In this document: positions 8,202-17,400 of the stretch, piece by piece | Layout of the letters: the number at the start of each line of letters is the position of its first letter | Position numbering within the stretch: the stretch's first letter is position 1 | Assembly (NCBI RefSeq): GCF_001642025.1 | Contig: NZ_LWHO01000005.1 | Span: 62,001-126,000 of the forward strand | Direction of reading: 5' to 3' | Length of the DNA stretch: 64,000 nucleotides | Source of the DNA: Cutibacterium namnetense | GTDB lineage: Bacteria > Actinomycetota > Actinomycetes > Propionibacteriales > Propionibacteriaceae | Notes under the pieces: generated by a model | Database searches by the model: none | Told to the model about the DNA's origin: nothing | What the model saw: only the letters and a program-made list of their open reading frames with translations | Program-made: the position numbers and the translations under genes

Positions 8202-9277
8202 ATGGCCGTCACCCCAGTTCTCGCGTGCTACCGCACCTCCGATGCCGCAGTCGGTGGCATTACTGCGTGGCAGTTGACGACAGGACCTTCCGGGCCTCGC
8301 ACCGACGTCGTGGGCAGCTGCCCCTTGGGGGATGCGTCCTGGGTCACCCCGCTGTATGACCTCGTCGTCGTGTTGTGCGAGCGCGATGGCACTCTTTGCG
8401 TTGTCCGCCCCGCACGCGGATTCCAGGTCGTCGCGACAGTGCTACTCAACGGCCAATGTCCTTGCCACGGCGCCATTGACCCCACTGGGCGTCTTATGGC
8501 CGTGGCCGATTACGCCTCAGGTCAGGTCGAATTCGTCGACCTCTCAGACCCCACTCAGCCAACAATCCAAAGTGTCCTCAGCCTCGGCCAGGGCAGCGTC
8601 TTTCCTGAACCGGTAGCAGACCGGCAAGAAGGTCCCCATCCCCACCAGGTGACCTGGTTGGATCGCGCCCATCTGGCGGTCACGGATCTGGGATCTGACC
8701 GAATCTACTTCCTGCGCTGGAGCGAGGCCGGGCCCGAGATCATTGGGTCCCTCACAACCCCTGCAGGATGTGGTCCGCGTCACCTCACCCTTACCGAGGA
8801 TGGTCGCAAGCAGATCTTGGCAGTCGACGGAGATTATCAGGCACTGTGAGCACCTGGTCACGTCCTACCGGCCAGGACAGGTGGGCCCGCGAGTGGCGTT
8901 TCGTCCAGGAAACCGCGTCGTCGCACTGGTCACGTACCGGCACGCGCCGCTCCACTCAAGCACCAGCTGCCCCGTCAGCAATCGTCACCACCCCTGATGG
9001 TCAGCATTTCGTCGCCAACAGGTTGGTCGGCAGCATTGGGGTATTGGAAGGACGGTTCGGACGTCTCAAACTGATTGACGAATTTGATACCACCGGAGCG
9101 AACCCGCACGACATCACCGTCACCACTCAGAATGACACCCGAGTGTGGGTCGCGTTACCGGAAGAGGGCCAGATCGCGGTCCATCTACATAGCAAGGACA
9201 CCAGCAGCTGGCAGGTCGAGACGACTATCGACCAGCCCGGCGCCATGAGGGTCATCGTAGGCCCGACTATCGGATGA
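8202..9277 (+). pseudogene. Lactonase-family (YbhE-like beta-propeller) gene broken by a frameshift
   Basis: The first part (8202 to about 8833) encodes a seven-bladed propeller pattern, for example CHGAIDPTGRLMAVADYASG and GPHPHQVTWLD then GCGPRHLTLTEDG. It ends at a stop at 8847-8849 after DGDYQAL. The expected continuation (LSGTVSTWSRP, then PSAIVTTPDGQHFVANRLVGS and GANPHDITVT) lies in the next frame from 8834 to 9277. A single missing base at 8832-8834 explains this: restoring it gives DG(E/D)LSGTVSTW. The full protein would be near 358 aa, normal for the 6-phosphogluconolactonase-like lactonase family (PF10282). A sequencing error cannot be excluded. The cell has another, unrelated Pgl at 55248. 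Confidence 0.75.
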
Positions 9278-9344
9278 ACAGGGGCCGTCGCCCACTCGTG
9301 ACACAATTAGTTACGGCCATTTGTCAACCCCAGGAGATGCAACC

Positions 9345-9947
9345 ATGCGCAAGCACACCCCCAATGACAACCCCCACTGGGAGGATCTGTTCAAAGGTGG
9401 GTCGCTGCGTCGGGTGACCCGATGGGGGGAGCCCGTCCTGCACGCCAAGACCCGTCCAGTCACAGATTTTGACGAGGACCTGACGTCCCTCATCCGCGAC
9501 ATGTTCGCCACGATGGACGCCGCCGACGGTGTCGGCCTGGCCGCCACCCAGGTCGGGGTCGACCTAGCCATGTTCGTCTACGTCTGCCCCGACGCTGACA
9601 ACATCGTCCACCACGGCGCATTCTGCAACCCAGTCGTCACTCTGCCGGAGGGACGCGACCGCCGCCTGGAGGCTGCCGACGAGGGCTGCCTGTCGTGGCC
9701 CGGTGGCTTCCAATCTATGGCTCGCCCCGGTCTAGCCACCTGCACCGGTCAGGATCCGTGGGGCAACGACATCACCGTCACCGGCACCGGGTTCTTCGCC
9801 CGATGCCTGCAGCACGAAACCGATCACTGCAACGGCATCGTTTTCGGCGACCGCTTGTCCAAGCGTGCGCGCCGCAAACTCGACGAGCAGCATGACGCCG
9901 TAGCGCACCTATACCCTGACAATTGGCCTGTCACTGCGAAAGGCTGA
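9345..9947 (+). CDS. def: Peptide deformylase
   Basis: Metalloenzyme that removes the N-formyl group from new proteins. The ATG at 9345 is preceded by AGGAG at 8 nt spacing, giving 200 aa; a TTG at 9321 is less likely. All three motifs are present: GVGLAATQVG, EGCLSWPG (Cys ligand) and QHETDHCNG (HExxH-type). Its last 17 bp overlap the convergent methyltransferase gene. Confidence 0.95.
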   Translation: MRKHTPNDNPHWEDLFKGGSLRRVTRWGEPVLHAKTRPVTDFDEDLTSLIRDMFATMDAADGVGLAATQVGVDLAMFVYVCPDADNIVHHGAFCNPVVTLPEGRDRRLEAADEGCLSWPGGFQSMARPGLATCTGQDPWGNDITVTGTGFFARCLQHETDHCNGIVFGDRLSKRARRKLDEQHDAVAHLYPDNWPVTAKG

Positions 9948-10770
9948 GCCCCGTGGGGCTTGTCTCCCGCAACTCGTAGCAGGCGACTGCGGCCGCCGCC
10001 GCAACGTTGAGAGAGTCCACGCCACCTGCCATCGGGATGCGCACCACGACGTCGGCTTGACTGATCCAATGGGCCGACAGGCCTGCCCCCTCGGTACCCA
10101 TGAGTAGAGCAACCTTGCGCGGGTTACGCCTCAGGTCGGCCGAGAGGTCATCGAGGGTGACCGACTCGTCGCTTAGTGCCATCGCGGCCACGGTGAAACC
10201 GTGGTCGCGCAGCTCATCAAGGCCTCTCGACCAGTTCTCAAGACGGGCCCAGGGCAGCTGAAAAACCGTCCCCATGGAGGTCTTGATGGCGCGACGGTAG
10301 AGCGGGTCGGCCGCGCGAGGAGCCAGCAAGACGCCGTCCCATCCGATTCCGGCTGCACAACGAATGATGGCCCCGACATTGGTGTGATCGACAATGTCCT
10401 CACACACCACCAGGCGTCGGGTCGCCATGAGATCAGCGGCACTCCACCGAGCCTGGCGGCACATCGACGCCAGGGCACCGCGGTGAACGTGGAACCCGGT
10501 CACCTGCTCGGCCAGAGCCTCGGAGACGACGAAGACCTCGACGTCGAGACCGTCAAACAGATCCCGCAAACCGTCAATCCAACGAGGAGCTAGCAGGAAG
10601 GATCGGGGCGGGTAACCCGCCCCGCAAGCGCGCCGGATGACCTTGGCACCCTCTGCGATGAACAGCCCGTGCTCGGCTTCTAAAGACTTGCGCAAGTTGA
10701 CGTCACGCAGGTTCACATAGTCGGCCAATCGTGGGTCGGCGGGATCGTCGATATCGATGAACGTTGCCAC
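9931..10770 (-). CDS. TrmH/SpoU-family RNA 2'-O-methyltransferase
   Basis: 279-aa SPOUT-fold enzyme. An N-terminal substrate-binding part (EHGLFIAEGAKVIRRA) is followed by the knotted domain: motif 1 HTNVGAIIRCAAGIG, motif 2 LLMGTEGAGLS and motif 3 IPMAGGVDSLNVAAAAAV, which build the SAM site. The target (rRNA or tRNA) cannot be named from sequence. Divergent from the SBF-like transporter, with 32 bp between the chosen starts. Confidence 0.9.
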   Translation of the reverse strand: MATFIDIDDPADPRLADYVNLRDVNLRKSLEAEHGLFIAEGAKVIRRACGAGYPPRSFLLAPRWIDGLRDLFDGLDVEVFVVSEALAEQVTGFHVHRGALASMCRQARWSAADLMATRRLVVCEDIVDHTNVGAIIRCAAGIGWDGVLLAPRAADPLYRRAIKTSMGTVFQLPWARLENWSRGLDELRDHGFTVAAMALSDESVTLDDLSADLRRNPRKVALLMGTEGAGLSAHWISQADVVVRIPMAGGVDSLNVAAAAAVACYELRETSPTGLSLSQ

Positions 10771-10802
10771 TTCTCCAACCTACCGGTGACTATCGTGGAC
10801 AG

Positions 10803-11789
10803 GTGAGTTCTGCCCAGCCACACCGCAAGCTACCTCTTGACGGGTTCGTCCTCGCCATCGTGGTGACAGCGATCATCGGATCTATTCTGCCCGCCACTGG
10901 GCCCGCAATTCCCGTCGTCAAGCACGGCGTAACCGTCCTCATTTTCATCCTGTTCTTCCTGTATGGTGCCCGGTTGGAGCCCCGTGAAACCCTCGACGGT
11001 CTCAAGAACTGGAAGTTACAGGCAGCGATTCTGGCCTCCACCTTCGTCGTTTTTCCACTCATCGGATTAGCGATGCGCGGACTGGTGCCCTGGGCGCTAC
11101 CTGGCACCCTGTACATCGGCATGCTGTGGATCTGCCTGGTGCCATCGACAGTGCAGTCGTCGATCAATTTCACCTCGATCGCCCACGGTAACGTCGCCGG
11201 AGCCATCGTCGCGGCCACGACGTCGAATCTCTTAGGCACCTTCCTCACGCCCCTCCTGGCCCTCCTTTTGATGTCAACCAGCGGCGGGCTCAAGATTCAA
11301 CCCACAAGCTTCCTTGACGTGATCGTCCAGCTGCTGTTGCCCTTCGTATTGGGCCAGCTGTCCCGTCCCTGGACTGCAGATTTCGTCATAAAACACCGCA
11401 AACCACTCAAATACGTTGACCAGGGATCGATCATCCTCGTCGTCTATTCGGCGTTTTCAGAGGGTATGCGCGAACATATGTGGTCCCTAGTATCACCAGC
11501 ATCGATGATCGTCCTGACTCTTATATGCCTGGCTCTGTTGTTCTTCATGCTGTGGTTAACCTGGGCAGGGTCCGGATGGCTCGGCTTTAACCGTGACGAC
11601 CGCATCGCCATCCAGTTTTGCGGCACCAAAAAATCGCTGGCAACCGGTCTGCCTATGGCGACGGTGCTCTTCGCTGACCAGCCTGTCGGCCTCATCGTGC
11701 TGCCCCTCATGATATTCCACCTAGCCCAGCTCATCGCCTGCGGTGTGTTAGCGGGGCGCTATGCGCGGCAATGTGAGGCCGAGCAGTGA
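10803..11789 (+). CDS. Bile acid:sodium symporter-like transporter (SBF-like)
   Basis: Polytopic membrane protein of about 328 aa with roughly nine or ten hydrophobic segments. The blocks FILFFLYGARLEPRE, LVPSTVQSSINFTSIAHGNV and FCGTKKSLATGLPMA are typical of the SBF-like family (PF13593), whose substrate is usually unknown. I chose GTG 10803 because an upstream ATG at 10764 would overlap the divergent trmH-like gene. A 17-bp inverted repeat lies after the stop. Confidence 0.85.
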   Translation: MSSAQPHRKLPLDGFVLAIVVTAIIGSILPATGPAIPVVKHGVTVLIFILFFLYGARLEPRETLDGLKNWKLQAAILASTFVVFPLIGLAMRGLVPWALPGTLYIGMLWICLVPSTVQSSINFTSIAHGNVAGAIVAATTSNLLGTFLTPLLALLLMSTSGGLKIQPTSFLDVIVQLLLPFVLGQLSRPWTADFVIKHRKPLKYVDQGSIILVVYSAFSEGMREHMWSLVSPASMIVLTLICLALLFFMLWLTWAGSGWLGFNRDDRIAIQFCGTKKSLATGLPMATVLFADQPVGLIVLPLMIFHLAQLIACGVLAGRYARQCEAEQ

Positions 11790-11882
11790 CTGACCGTTCG
11801 TGATCTCGACGCTGCACCCGAAGATCCATCGTCATGAGGCCCATTCGGCCACCAGTTGGAACCGGCTCTCAAGGCCCCAACC

Positions 11883-11925
11883 GTGCATGATTTCTTGCAC
11901 GATCATCATGCAAGAAATCATGCAC
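11883..11925. terminator. Perfect 17-bp inverted repeat between convergent genes, possible bidirectional terminator
   Basis: Arms 11883-11899 (GTGCATGATTTCTTGCA) and 11909-11925 pair perfectly around a 9-nt loop. It lies between the ends of the SBF-like transporter and the SPFH gene, so a bidirectional terminator is the simplest reading. There is no T-run on either side and the arms are AT-richer than the surroundings, so another role is possible. The rest of 11790-11985 shows nothing clear. Confidence 0.5.
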
Positions 11926-11985
11926 AGTGCCCGCCAAACGAGTTATCGCGTTCGGGCACCGCCCGGGTACCTCAGTACAGACCAA

Positions 11986-13152
11986 TCACTCGACTGAGCC
12001 GCTTCCCTGCTCCGCAATGGTCTGCTGCTCCGTCGGAGCCGGGGTGATCTGGCCACCGCCCATACTGCGTTTGGCTGACAGACCGGGATTCTCCAACTTG
12101 GCAGCCTCTTGGATCGCCTGCTGGACGGTCGCCTCAGAGGCCTCCTTTTCCTCCGCCTTCTGAGCCTCGATCTCGGCAAAAACATCAATCTTCTCCGGTG
12201 CGGCAAACTGCGACGGATCAGCCGCCGCAAAACCGCCCTTACCCGGCTCGTGTTCGTCCTTGCCCGCTAAGGAGCCAAGACCCTTCAAGGCGTCGTTCAG
12301 CTCAGAGGGAACCACCCACACCTTGTTGGAGTCGCCACGAGCAAGGGTCGGCAGCATCTGCATGTACTGGTAGGCCAGCAGACCCTGGTCGGGCTGACCG
12401 GCATGGATGGCATTGAACACCGTCGTGATTGCCTGGGCCTCACCCTCGGCGCGCAGCATCTGGGCCTGACGATCGGCCTGGGCACGCAAGACGGCAGCCT
12501 CACGGTCGCCTTGGGCACGCAGGATAGCCGACTCGCGGTCGCCGCCGGCCGACAAGACCTGGGACTGACGCTGACCTTCTGCCAACAGAATCGCGGCTCG
12601 CTTGTCGCGCTCGGCCCGGGCGCCCTTCTCCATCGCATCACGAATCGTGGGCGGCGGCTCAATGGCCCGCAACTCAACCCGGTTGACTTTGATACCCCAT
12701 TTGCCAGTGGCCTCGTCAAGGACTGACCGTAGCTTCTGGTTGATCTCTTCTCGGCTGGTGAGGGCCGCCTCCATGTCCATACCACCGATGATGTTACGCA
12801 AGGTCGTCATCGTCAGTTGCTCGATGGCGGTCTTGTAAGACTGCGCCTCGTAGGCGGCGCACTCCGGATCGACGATCTGGAAATAGATCACCGAGTCAAT
12901 GTTGACCATGAGGTTGTCCTCGGTGATGACCCCCTGCGGTGGGAAAGGGACAACCTGCTCACGCATGTCGAGGTTATGCTGCACTCGATCGATGATCGGA
13001 ATAAGCAGATGGGAGCCAGGGTTAAGACGCCGATTGAACTTTCCGAGCCGCTCAACGAGACCGATCTTCTGCTGGTGAATGATTTTGATGCTCGACGACA
13101 ACACGACGACGAGCAGGACAATAATCACCAGACTGGGGACGAACTGGGGCAT
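11986..13152 (-). CDS. SPFH/stomatin-family (band 7) membrane protein
   Basis: 388-aa protein of the stomatin/QmcA type: one N-terminal membrane anchor (about residues 5-25), then the SPFH domain (IGLVERLGKFNRRLNPGSHLLIPIID through RVELRAIEPP), a helical stretch, and a Pro/Gln/Glu-rich tail. The helix holds three imperfect copies of the unit GDREAAVLRAQ, a repeated coiled-coil pattern suited to oligomers. Stomatins organise membrane microdomains and are often encoded with an NfeD-like protein, as here (gene 80 bp upstream). Confidence 0.9.
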   Translation of the reverse strand: MPQFVPSLVIIVLLVVVLSSSIKIIHQQKIGLVERLGKFNRRLNPGSHLLIPIIDRVQHNLDMREQVVPFPPQGVITEDNLMVNIDSVIYFQIVDPECAAYEAQSYKTAIEQLTMTTLRNIIGGMDMEAALTSREEINQKLRSVLDEATGKWGIKVNRVELRAIEPPPTIRDAMEKGARAERDKRAAILLAEGQRQSQVLSAGGDRESAILRAQGDREAAVLRAQADRQAQMLRAEGEAQAITTVFNAIHAGQPDQGLLAYQYMQMLPTLARGDSNKVWVVPSELNDALKGLGSLAGKDEHEPGKGGFAAADPSQFAAPEKIDVFAEIEAQKAEEKEASEATVQQAIQEAAKLENPGLSAKRSMGGGQITPAPTEQQTIAEQGSGSVE

Positions 13153-13232
13153 GAATACTCTTGCGATACTTGAGGTGCCGGTCAGGCTCCGGCATCCCCC
13201 TCATCATGCCAGATCAAGGCCACACGCCTAGA

Positions 13233-13700
13233 TCAGGAACTCAGGCTCCTGAAAACCGGATATACCACGAGCGTCGCACCGTCGACCTCGTACACCTCAA
13301 TTTTCTCCCCGGCAGCGATAGTCGACCCGGGTTCCAGGGCACGTGCCGACCACTCTTCACCGTCCACCTTGACCTGACCGTGGCCATCTGTGATGTCGCT
13401 CGTAGCAACGCCGTCAGAACCGACTAGTTTGTCCAAAGCTGACCGGTATCCCGGAGCCTCACGCACCCGGCGCAACAACGTTGGGCGCAGCACGGTAAGC
13501 AATAAAGCTGCCACCACAGCAGCGACGATGGCCTGCAGTAACCACATTCCTGGAATGATCGCTGCGGTGATTGCTCCTGCTCCCGCACCGGCAGCGAGCA
13601 TGAGCAGGGTAAATTCTCCGCTTAGCATCTCCGTGCACGCCAGCACAGCGGACGCCACCGCCCACAGCAACCAGCGATGTTCCCCGAAAGATTCCAACAC
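13233..13700 (-). CDS. NfeD-like membrane protein
   Basis: 155 aa. Three or four membrane segments (about residues 10-80) are followed by a small soluble OB-fold part with VGSDGVATSDITDGHGQVKVDGEEWSAR in the NfeD pattern (short form). NfeD proteins pair with stomatin/SPFH proteins; the SPFH gene lies directly downstream. The molecular role is uncertain; a part in membrane-domain organisation is inferred from the pairing. Confidence 0.85.
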   Translation of the reverse strand: MLESFGEHRWLLWAVASAVLACTEMLSGEFTLLMLAAGAGAGAITAAIIPGMWLLQAIVAAVVAALLLTVLRPTLLRRVREAPGYRSALDKLVGSDGVATSDITDGHGQVKVDGEEWSARALEPGSTIAAGEKIEVYEVDGATLVVYPVFRSLSS

Positions 13701-13726
13701 GGCGCACTCCCGTCGTCGGTGCGGTG

Positions 13727-14512
13727 TCAGCGGGCAGCACGAGCGTTCCAGCGCCCGTCAATGTGACTGACCATCAAAGGCATACCGAAAGCACCAGAGA
13801 GGACTTCCGAGGTCAACGTCGTCTCCACTGGACCGGCAGCCACGATGCGACCCTCCGCCATCACTAACGCATGGGTGATTCCAGCCGGAATCTCCTCTAG
13901 ATGGTGAGTGACAAGAACCGATGCCGGAGCATCGGGATCAGTAAAAATAGCCGACAGCACTTCAATAAGCTGCTCGCGACCAGCTAGGTCAAGACCAGCA
14001 GCAGGTTCGTCCAACAGCAACAGTTCCGGATCGGTCATGAGAGCACGGGCAATTTCGACCCGTTTGCGCTCCCCCTCGCTCAGGGTGCCCCACATACGAT
14101 CGCCCATCCCGCCGAGTCCCATCCGCTCCAGCAGAGCGTCGGCACGAGCCAGATCCTGCTCATCGTAGGCTTCGCGCCAACGGCCCACGACAGCCCAGGC
14201 CGCCGAAACCACCATATTGCCGACCTTTTCCGATTCCGGAATGCGGTGAGCTAAGGCCGAACAGGCCATTCCGATCCGCGGTCGCAGTTCGAATACATCG
14301 ACCGCACCGAGGATCTCGTCGAGAATCTCCACCAGCCCCACAGTGGGATGAAGCTGAGCTCCCAGGACCTGCAGAAGGGTCGTCTTACCCGCTCCGTTAG
14401 GCCCGACCAGCACCCAACGCTGATCGTCCAAGACGTCGAGGTTGACATTGTCGAGGATCCAACGGTCCCCGCGTCGAACTCCCACGCCTGCCAACTGCGC
14501 CGCTGCACTCAT
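13727..14512 (-). CDS. ABC transporter ATP-binding protein
   Basis: 261 aa from ATG 14512 (MSAAAQLAGVGVRRGDRW); an ATG 69 bp upstream adds residues of no family pattern. Walker A GPNGAGKTT, signature LSEGERKRVEIARAL, Walker B ELLLLDEP and the His switch VTHHLEEIP are all present. The signature and the DRWILDNVNLDV opening resemble the YlmA/ModF-like group of stand-alone ATPases. No permease gene is adjacent, so the partner and substrate are unknown. Confidence 0.85.
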   Translation of the reverse strand: MSAAAQLAGVGVRRGDRWILDNVNLDVLDDQRWVLVGPNGAGKTTLLQVLGAQLHPTVGLVEILDEILGAVDVFELRPRIGMACSALAHRIPESEKVGNMVVSAAWAVVGRWREAYDEQDLARADALLERMGLGGMGDRMWGTLSEGERKRVEIARALMTDPELLLLDEPAAGLDLAGREQLIEVLSAIFTDPDAPASVLVTHHLEEIPAGITHALVMAEGRIVAAGPVETTLTSEVLSGAFGMPLMVSHIDGRWNARAAR

Positions 14513-14625
14513 GGGTAAGAACTTACCTTGTGGCGACGACATACCCGGGCTGTCGTGCAGAAGACGACTAGGCAGTGCCAAGAACGCTTACCCTGGCACG
14601 AGAAAAAGGCGTCTAGTCTGGGCGA

Positions 14626-15360
14626 ATGCTCGAGATCTGCTGCCGTCTCACCTGCCTGCTCAACGACCTGTGTGCCGGTCGCACCACCGCTCCCCACGCT
14701 GAGGCGGAGCTACTGAGAATGGCAGCGGCCCACCATGTTCACGATCCCGACGAAACGCTCGGCCTATCCGAACATGATCCGTTGTCGTCGGTCCCCATCC
14801 GGATGGCCCTAGCCCGGATCTCCCACGTCCCCCACGACACTCCCGTGCTGTGGGGTCTGCTGCTGCCTGCCCCCGGTCAGCTTGCTGGTCTGCGCGGTCC
14901 GGCTCAGGTCAACCGAGCCGCTCTCGACGCCGGTGCAGTCGTCGTTTGTCATCAAGGCTCTACGACCATGCCCGCCGGGACCGCGTGGATCCCTCATCCG
15001 GTGGGTTCGGCGATGCAGTGGACGGTCGTCCGGGCTGTCGCTCCTCTACCGCCCCCTACCCCCGCCGACGCCGCTCCGTTGCTGAGATCGGCCATCTGCG
15101 CGACGGCTGCTCAGCTCAACGAGCTGAGCATGATGGGAGGACGTCGTCCCGACGTCGTGCCCCCGCACCTCACCGGTCATCGTCCAGCCGATCAGCGTCT
15201 CCTGGACTCGGCATGGACCGTGATGATGGCCTGCGATGCCGGGCGTGAATCAACCATGATTACCGCCTACGGAGCACAGACACGAGAAACGGCGCTGCGC
15301 CAACTGCGCAACGCCGCCTCCCAAGCTGTTACCGCAGCCACGTCGTGGCCACTGACCTAA
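14626..15360 (+). CDS. Conserved hypothetical protein of actinobacterial type
   Basis: 244 aa. I do not recognise a domain. The composition is Ala/Leu/Pro-rich and coding-like, with no signal peptide or membrane segment. Blocks such as PVLWGLLLPAPGQLAGLRGPAQVNRAALDAGAVVV and LLDSAWTVMMACDAGRESTM look conserved in character. It ends 5 bp before the convergent fabI stop. It probably exists as a protein, but no function can be given. Confidence 0.7.
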   Translation: MLEICCRLTCLLNDLCAGRTTAPHAEAELLRMAAAHHVHDPDETLGLSEHDPLSSVPIRMALARISHVPHDTPVLWGLLLPAPGQLAGLRGPAQVNRAALDAGAVVVCHQGSTTMPAGTAWIPHPVGSAMQWTVVRAVAPLPPPTPADAAPLLRSAICATAAQLNELSMMGGRRPDVVPPHLTGHRPADQRLLDSAWTVMMACDAGRESTMITAYGAQTRETALRQLRNAASQAVTAATSWPLT

Positions 15361-15365
15361 GTGGA

Positions 15366-16139
15366 TCAAGCTCCGGTCGAACCCATACCGCCATCGACGT
15401 GGATTATCTCGCCGGTAGTGGCTGGAAACCAGTCAGACAAGAGGGCAACAATTCCCTTGGCCGCGGGCGTGGTGTCCTTGGTGTCCCAGCCAAGCGGGGC
15501 ACGCTCCCCCCACACATCATTGAAGGCATCAGCGCCCGGAATAGCTGTTTTAGCCATGGTGTCCAGCGGACCAGCGGACACTAGGTTGCAGCGCACACCT
15601 TTGAGGCCCAGGTATCGAGCCAGGTAGCGATTGGCCGATTCCAGTCCCGCCTTGGCCACTCCCATCCAGTCGTAGAAGGGCCAGGAGACGGTGGCGTCAA
15701 AGGTCAGACCGACGACCGAAGCATGCTCGGCGAGGATGTCGTCAAGGGCGGTCATCAAGGAGACATAAGAATACGTGGAGGTGTGGACAGCGACGGAGAC
15801 GTCATCCCATTCCGTTTCGAGAAACTTGCCCCCCAGGGCCGTCTTGGGATTAGCGAAGGCGATGGCGTGAACGACACCATCAAGCTTTTCCACTCCGAGG
15901 TCGCGCAGTTGCTGAGGCAGGGCGGCCAGCTGGTCGGCGTCGGTGACATCGAGTTCGAGTACCTCCGGCACCGGATCGAGTTTGCGAACAGCTCGACGGG
16001 TGACGCCGACGGCACGCGGCAGGTTCGAAACAATAACCCGGGCGCCCTCATCCTGGGCAATCTGGGCCGCTTTAAAAGCGATAGAGGTGTGCATCGTCAC
16101 GCCTGTGACGAGGACGGTACGTCCTTCAAGAAGTCCCAT
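15366..16139 (-). CDS. fabI: Enoyl-[acyl-carrier-protein] reductase (NADH), InhA/FabI type
   Basis: Last reduction of each fatty-acid elongation cycle. The 257-aa short-chain reductase opens GRTVLVTGVTMHTSIAF, the nucleotide loop of the FabI/InhA branch. The catalytic pair is spaced Tyr-x6-Lys (YDWMGVAK), the FabI/InhA spacing, unlike the x3 of FabG. The end has HVDGGMGSTG. fabG lies 40 bp upstream and would be cotranscribed, as fabG1-inhA is in mycobacteria. Confidence 0.94.
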   Translation of the reverse strand: MGLLEGRTVLVTGVTMHTSIAFKAAQIAQDEGARVIVSNLPRAVGVTRRAVRKLDPVPEVLELDVTDADQLAALPQQLRDLGVEKLDGVVHAIAFANPKTALGGKFLETEWDDVSVAVHTSTYSYVSLMTALDDILAEHASVVGLTFDATVSWPFYDWMGVAKAGLESANRYLARYLGLKGVRCNLVSAGPLDTMAKTAIPGADAFNDVWGERAPLGWDTKDTTPAAKGIVALLSDWFPATTGEIIHVDGGMGSTGA

Positions 16140-16179
16140 AGTGATGTCCTTCCGGTCGATGTGGATGGATGTGATGGTG

Positions 16180-16899
16180 TCAGTGGCCCATGCCGAGTCC
16201 TCCGTCGACAGGGATCACAGCCCCAGAGACGTAGCTGGCGGCATCGGAGACGAGAAATCGGACGACCGCAACGACATCGTCGACCGATCCCAGCCGCTTG
16301 GCCGGGATGCGCTCGAGGTATCCCGAAACAAGCTTCTCCGGCAGTTCCTCGGTCATGTCCGTGGAGATGAAACCGGGAGCGACAAGGTTGCAGGTAACGC
16401 CGCGAGACCCTAGTTCACGGGTCACAGAGCGGGCCATGCCCAGCATCCCAGCCTTCGACGCCGCATAGTTGACTTGCCCGGGGGAACCGAGCAGACCTAC
16501 CACTGACGAAGTCAAAACGATGCGGCCAAAACGGGCCCGGGTCATCGCCCTGGCAGCGCGGCGGATAACGCGGTAAGCGCCGGTGAGATTAGTGTCGATG
16601 ACCTCGGTGAAGTCCTCCTCCTTCATGCGGGCGAGCAGCCCGTCCCGGGTAATTCCGGCATTAGCAACCAGCACCTCGACTGGGCCAAGCTCCTGCTCGA
16701 CCTGGCTGAACGCCACGTCGACCGAGTCGGCGTCAGTGACGTCGCAGGCGATCGGCAGCACCCCTTCGGGTGCGGTAGCCGAGCGACTCGTTGCGGCCAC
16801 TCGGTATCCCTGTGCGTGCAGATCTGCGGCGATCGCAGCACCGATACCGCGCGATCCGCCGGTGACGAGGGCGACGCGCCCCGGGGTGTCTAGACTCAT
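16180..16899 (-). CDS. fabG: 3-oxoacyl-[acyl-carrier-protein] reductase
   Basis: 239-aa short-chain dehydrogenase. It has the glycine motif VTGGSRGIGAAIA, the VANAGITRDGLL block, catalytic Ser/Tyr/Lys in LTSSVVG and YAASKAGM, and the C-terminal PVDGGLGMGH. Reduces 3-oxoacyl-ACP with NADPH. The order fabG-fabI matches the mycobacterial mabA-inhA unit, which supports the assignment over a generic dehydrogenase. Confidence 0.94.
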   Translation of the reverse strand: MSLDTPGRVALVTGGSRGIGAAIAADLHAQGYRVAATSRSATAPEGVLPIACDVTDADSVDVAFSQVEQELGPVEVLVANAGITRDGLLARMKEEDFTEVIDTNLTGAYRVIRRAARAMTRARFGRIVLTSSVVGLLGSPGQVNYAASKAGMLGMARSVTRELGSRGVTCNLVAPGFISTDMTEELPEKLVSGYLERIPAKRLGSVDDVVAVVRFLVSDAASYVSGAVIPVDGGLGMGH

Positions 16900-16977
16900 A
16901 GAATGAACCTATCGCACGCCACGACCAAGAGTTGGGAAGGCTCGACCTGATCAACGCGACGCACCTAGGCTGGACAG

Positions 16978-17322
16978 GTGAGTGACGCAGCACGGGCTCG
17001 GTGGCGTCGAGGGCACCGTAACGCCCGGCATTCGATCACGTCTGCCAAGAGATCAGCCAGTGAAGACCTCGAGATGCGTCAGCGACGCTACTTATGGTCG
17101 ATGCTCGTGCGAACAGTATGCTTTATCGGACTCGTCATCACCCCGAGCCCATGGCGCTGGAGCTTCCTGGTGGGGGCAGCCGTCATCCCTGCCATCGCCG
17201 TGGTGCTCGGCAATGCCGCCGACCGACGCACCACTGACACTATGCCGTCTCAGCAAAGCACAGAATCTCAAGGCGAGCTCGGCTCGGCCATGACCATTCA
17301 CGGCGAAGTCGACGAAAACTGA
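16978..17322 (+). CDS. DUF3099-family small membrane protein
   Basis: 114 aa from GTG 16978. The central block [30 protein letters not shown], then two membrane segments (about residues 46-60 and 63-82) split by TPSPWRW, fits DUF3099, a small actinobacterial membrane family of unknown role. The tail is polar. It lies divergent from fabG and 78 bp before the SURF1 gene. Confidence 0.8.
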   Translation: MSDAARARWRRGHRNARHSITSAKRSASEDLEMRQRRYLWSMLVRTVCFIGLVITPSPWRWSFLVGAAVIPAIAVVLGNAADRRTTDTMPSQQSTESQGELGSAMTIHGEVDEN

Positions 17323-17400
17323 TCCGGTCGCGCAGACGCAACAAATAGCAAAGCCCAGTCGTGGGGCATTACTGGGAATCGACCAACTAGGCTCGACAGC

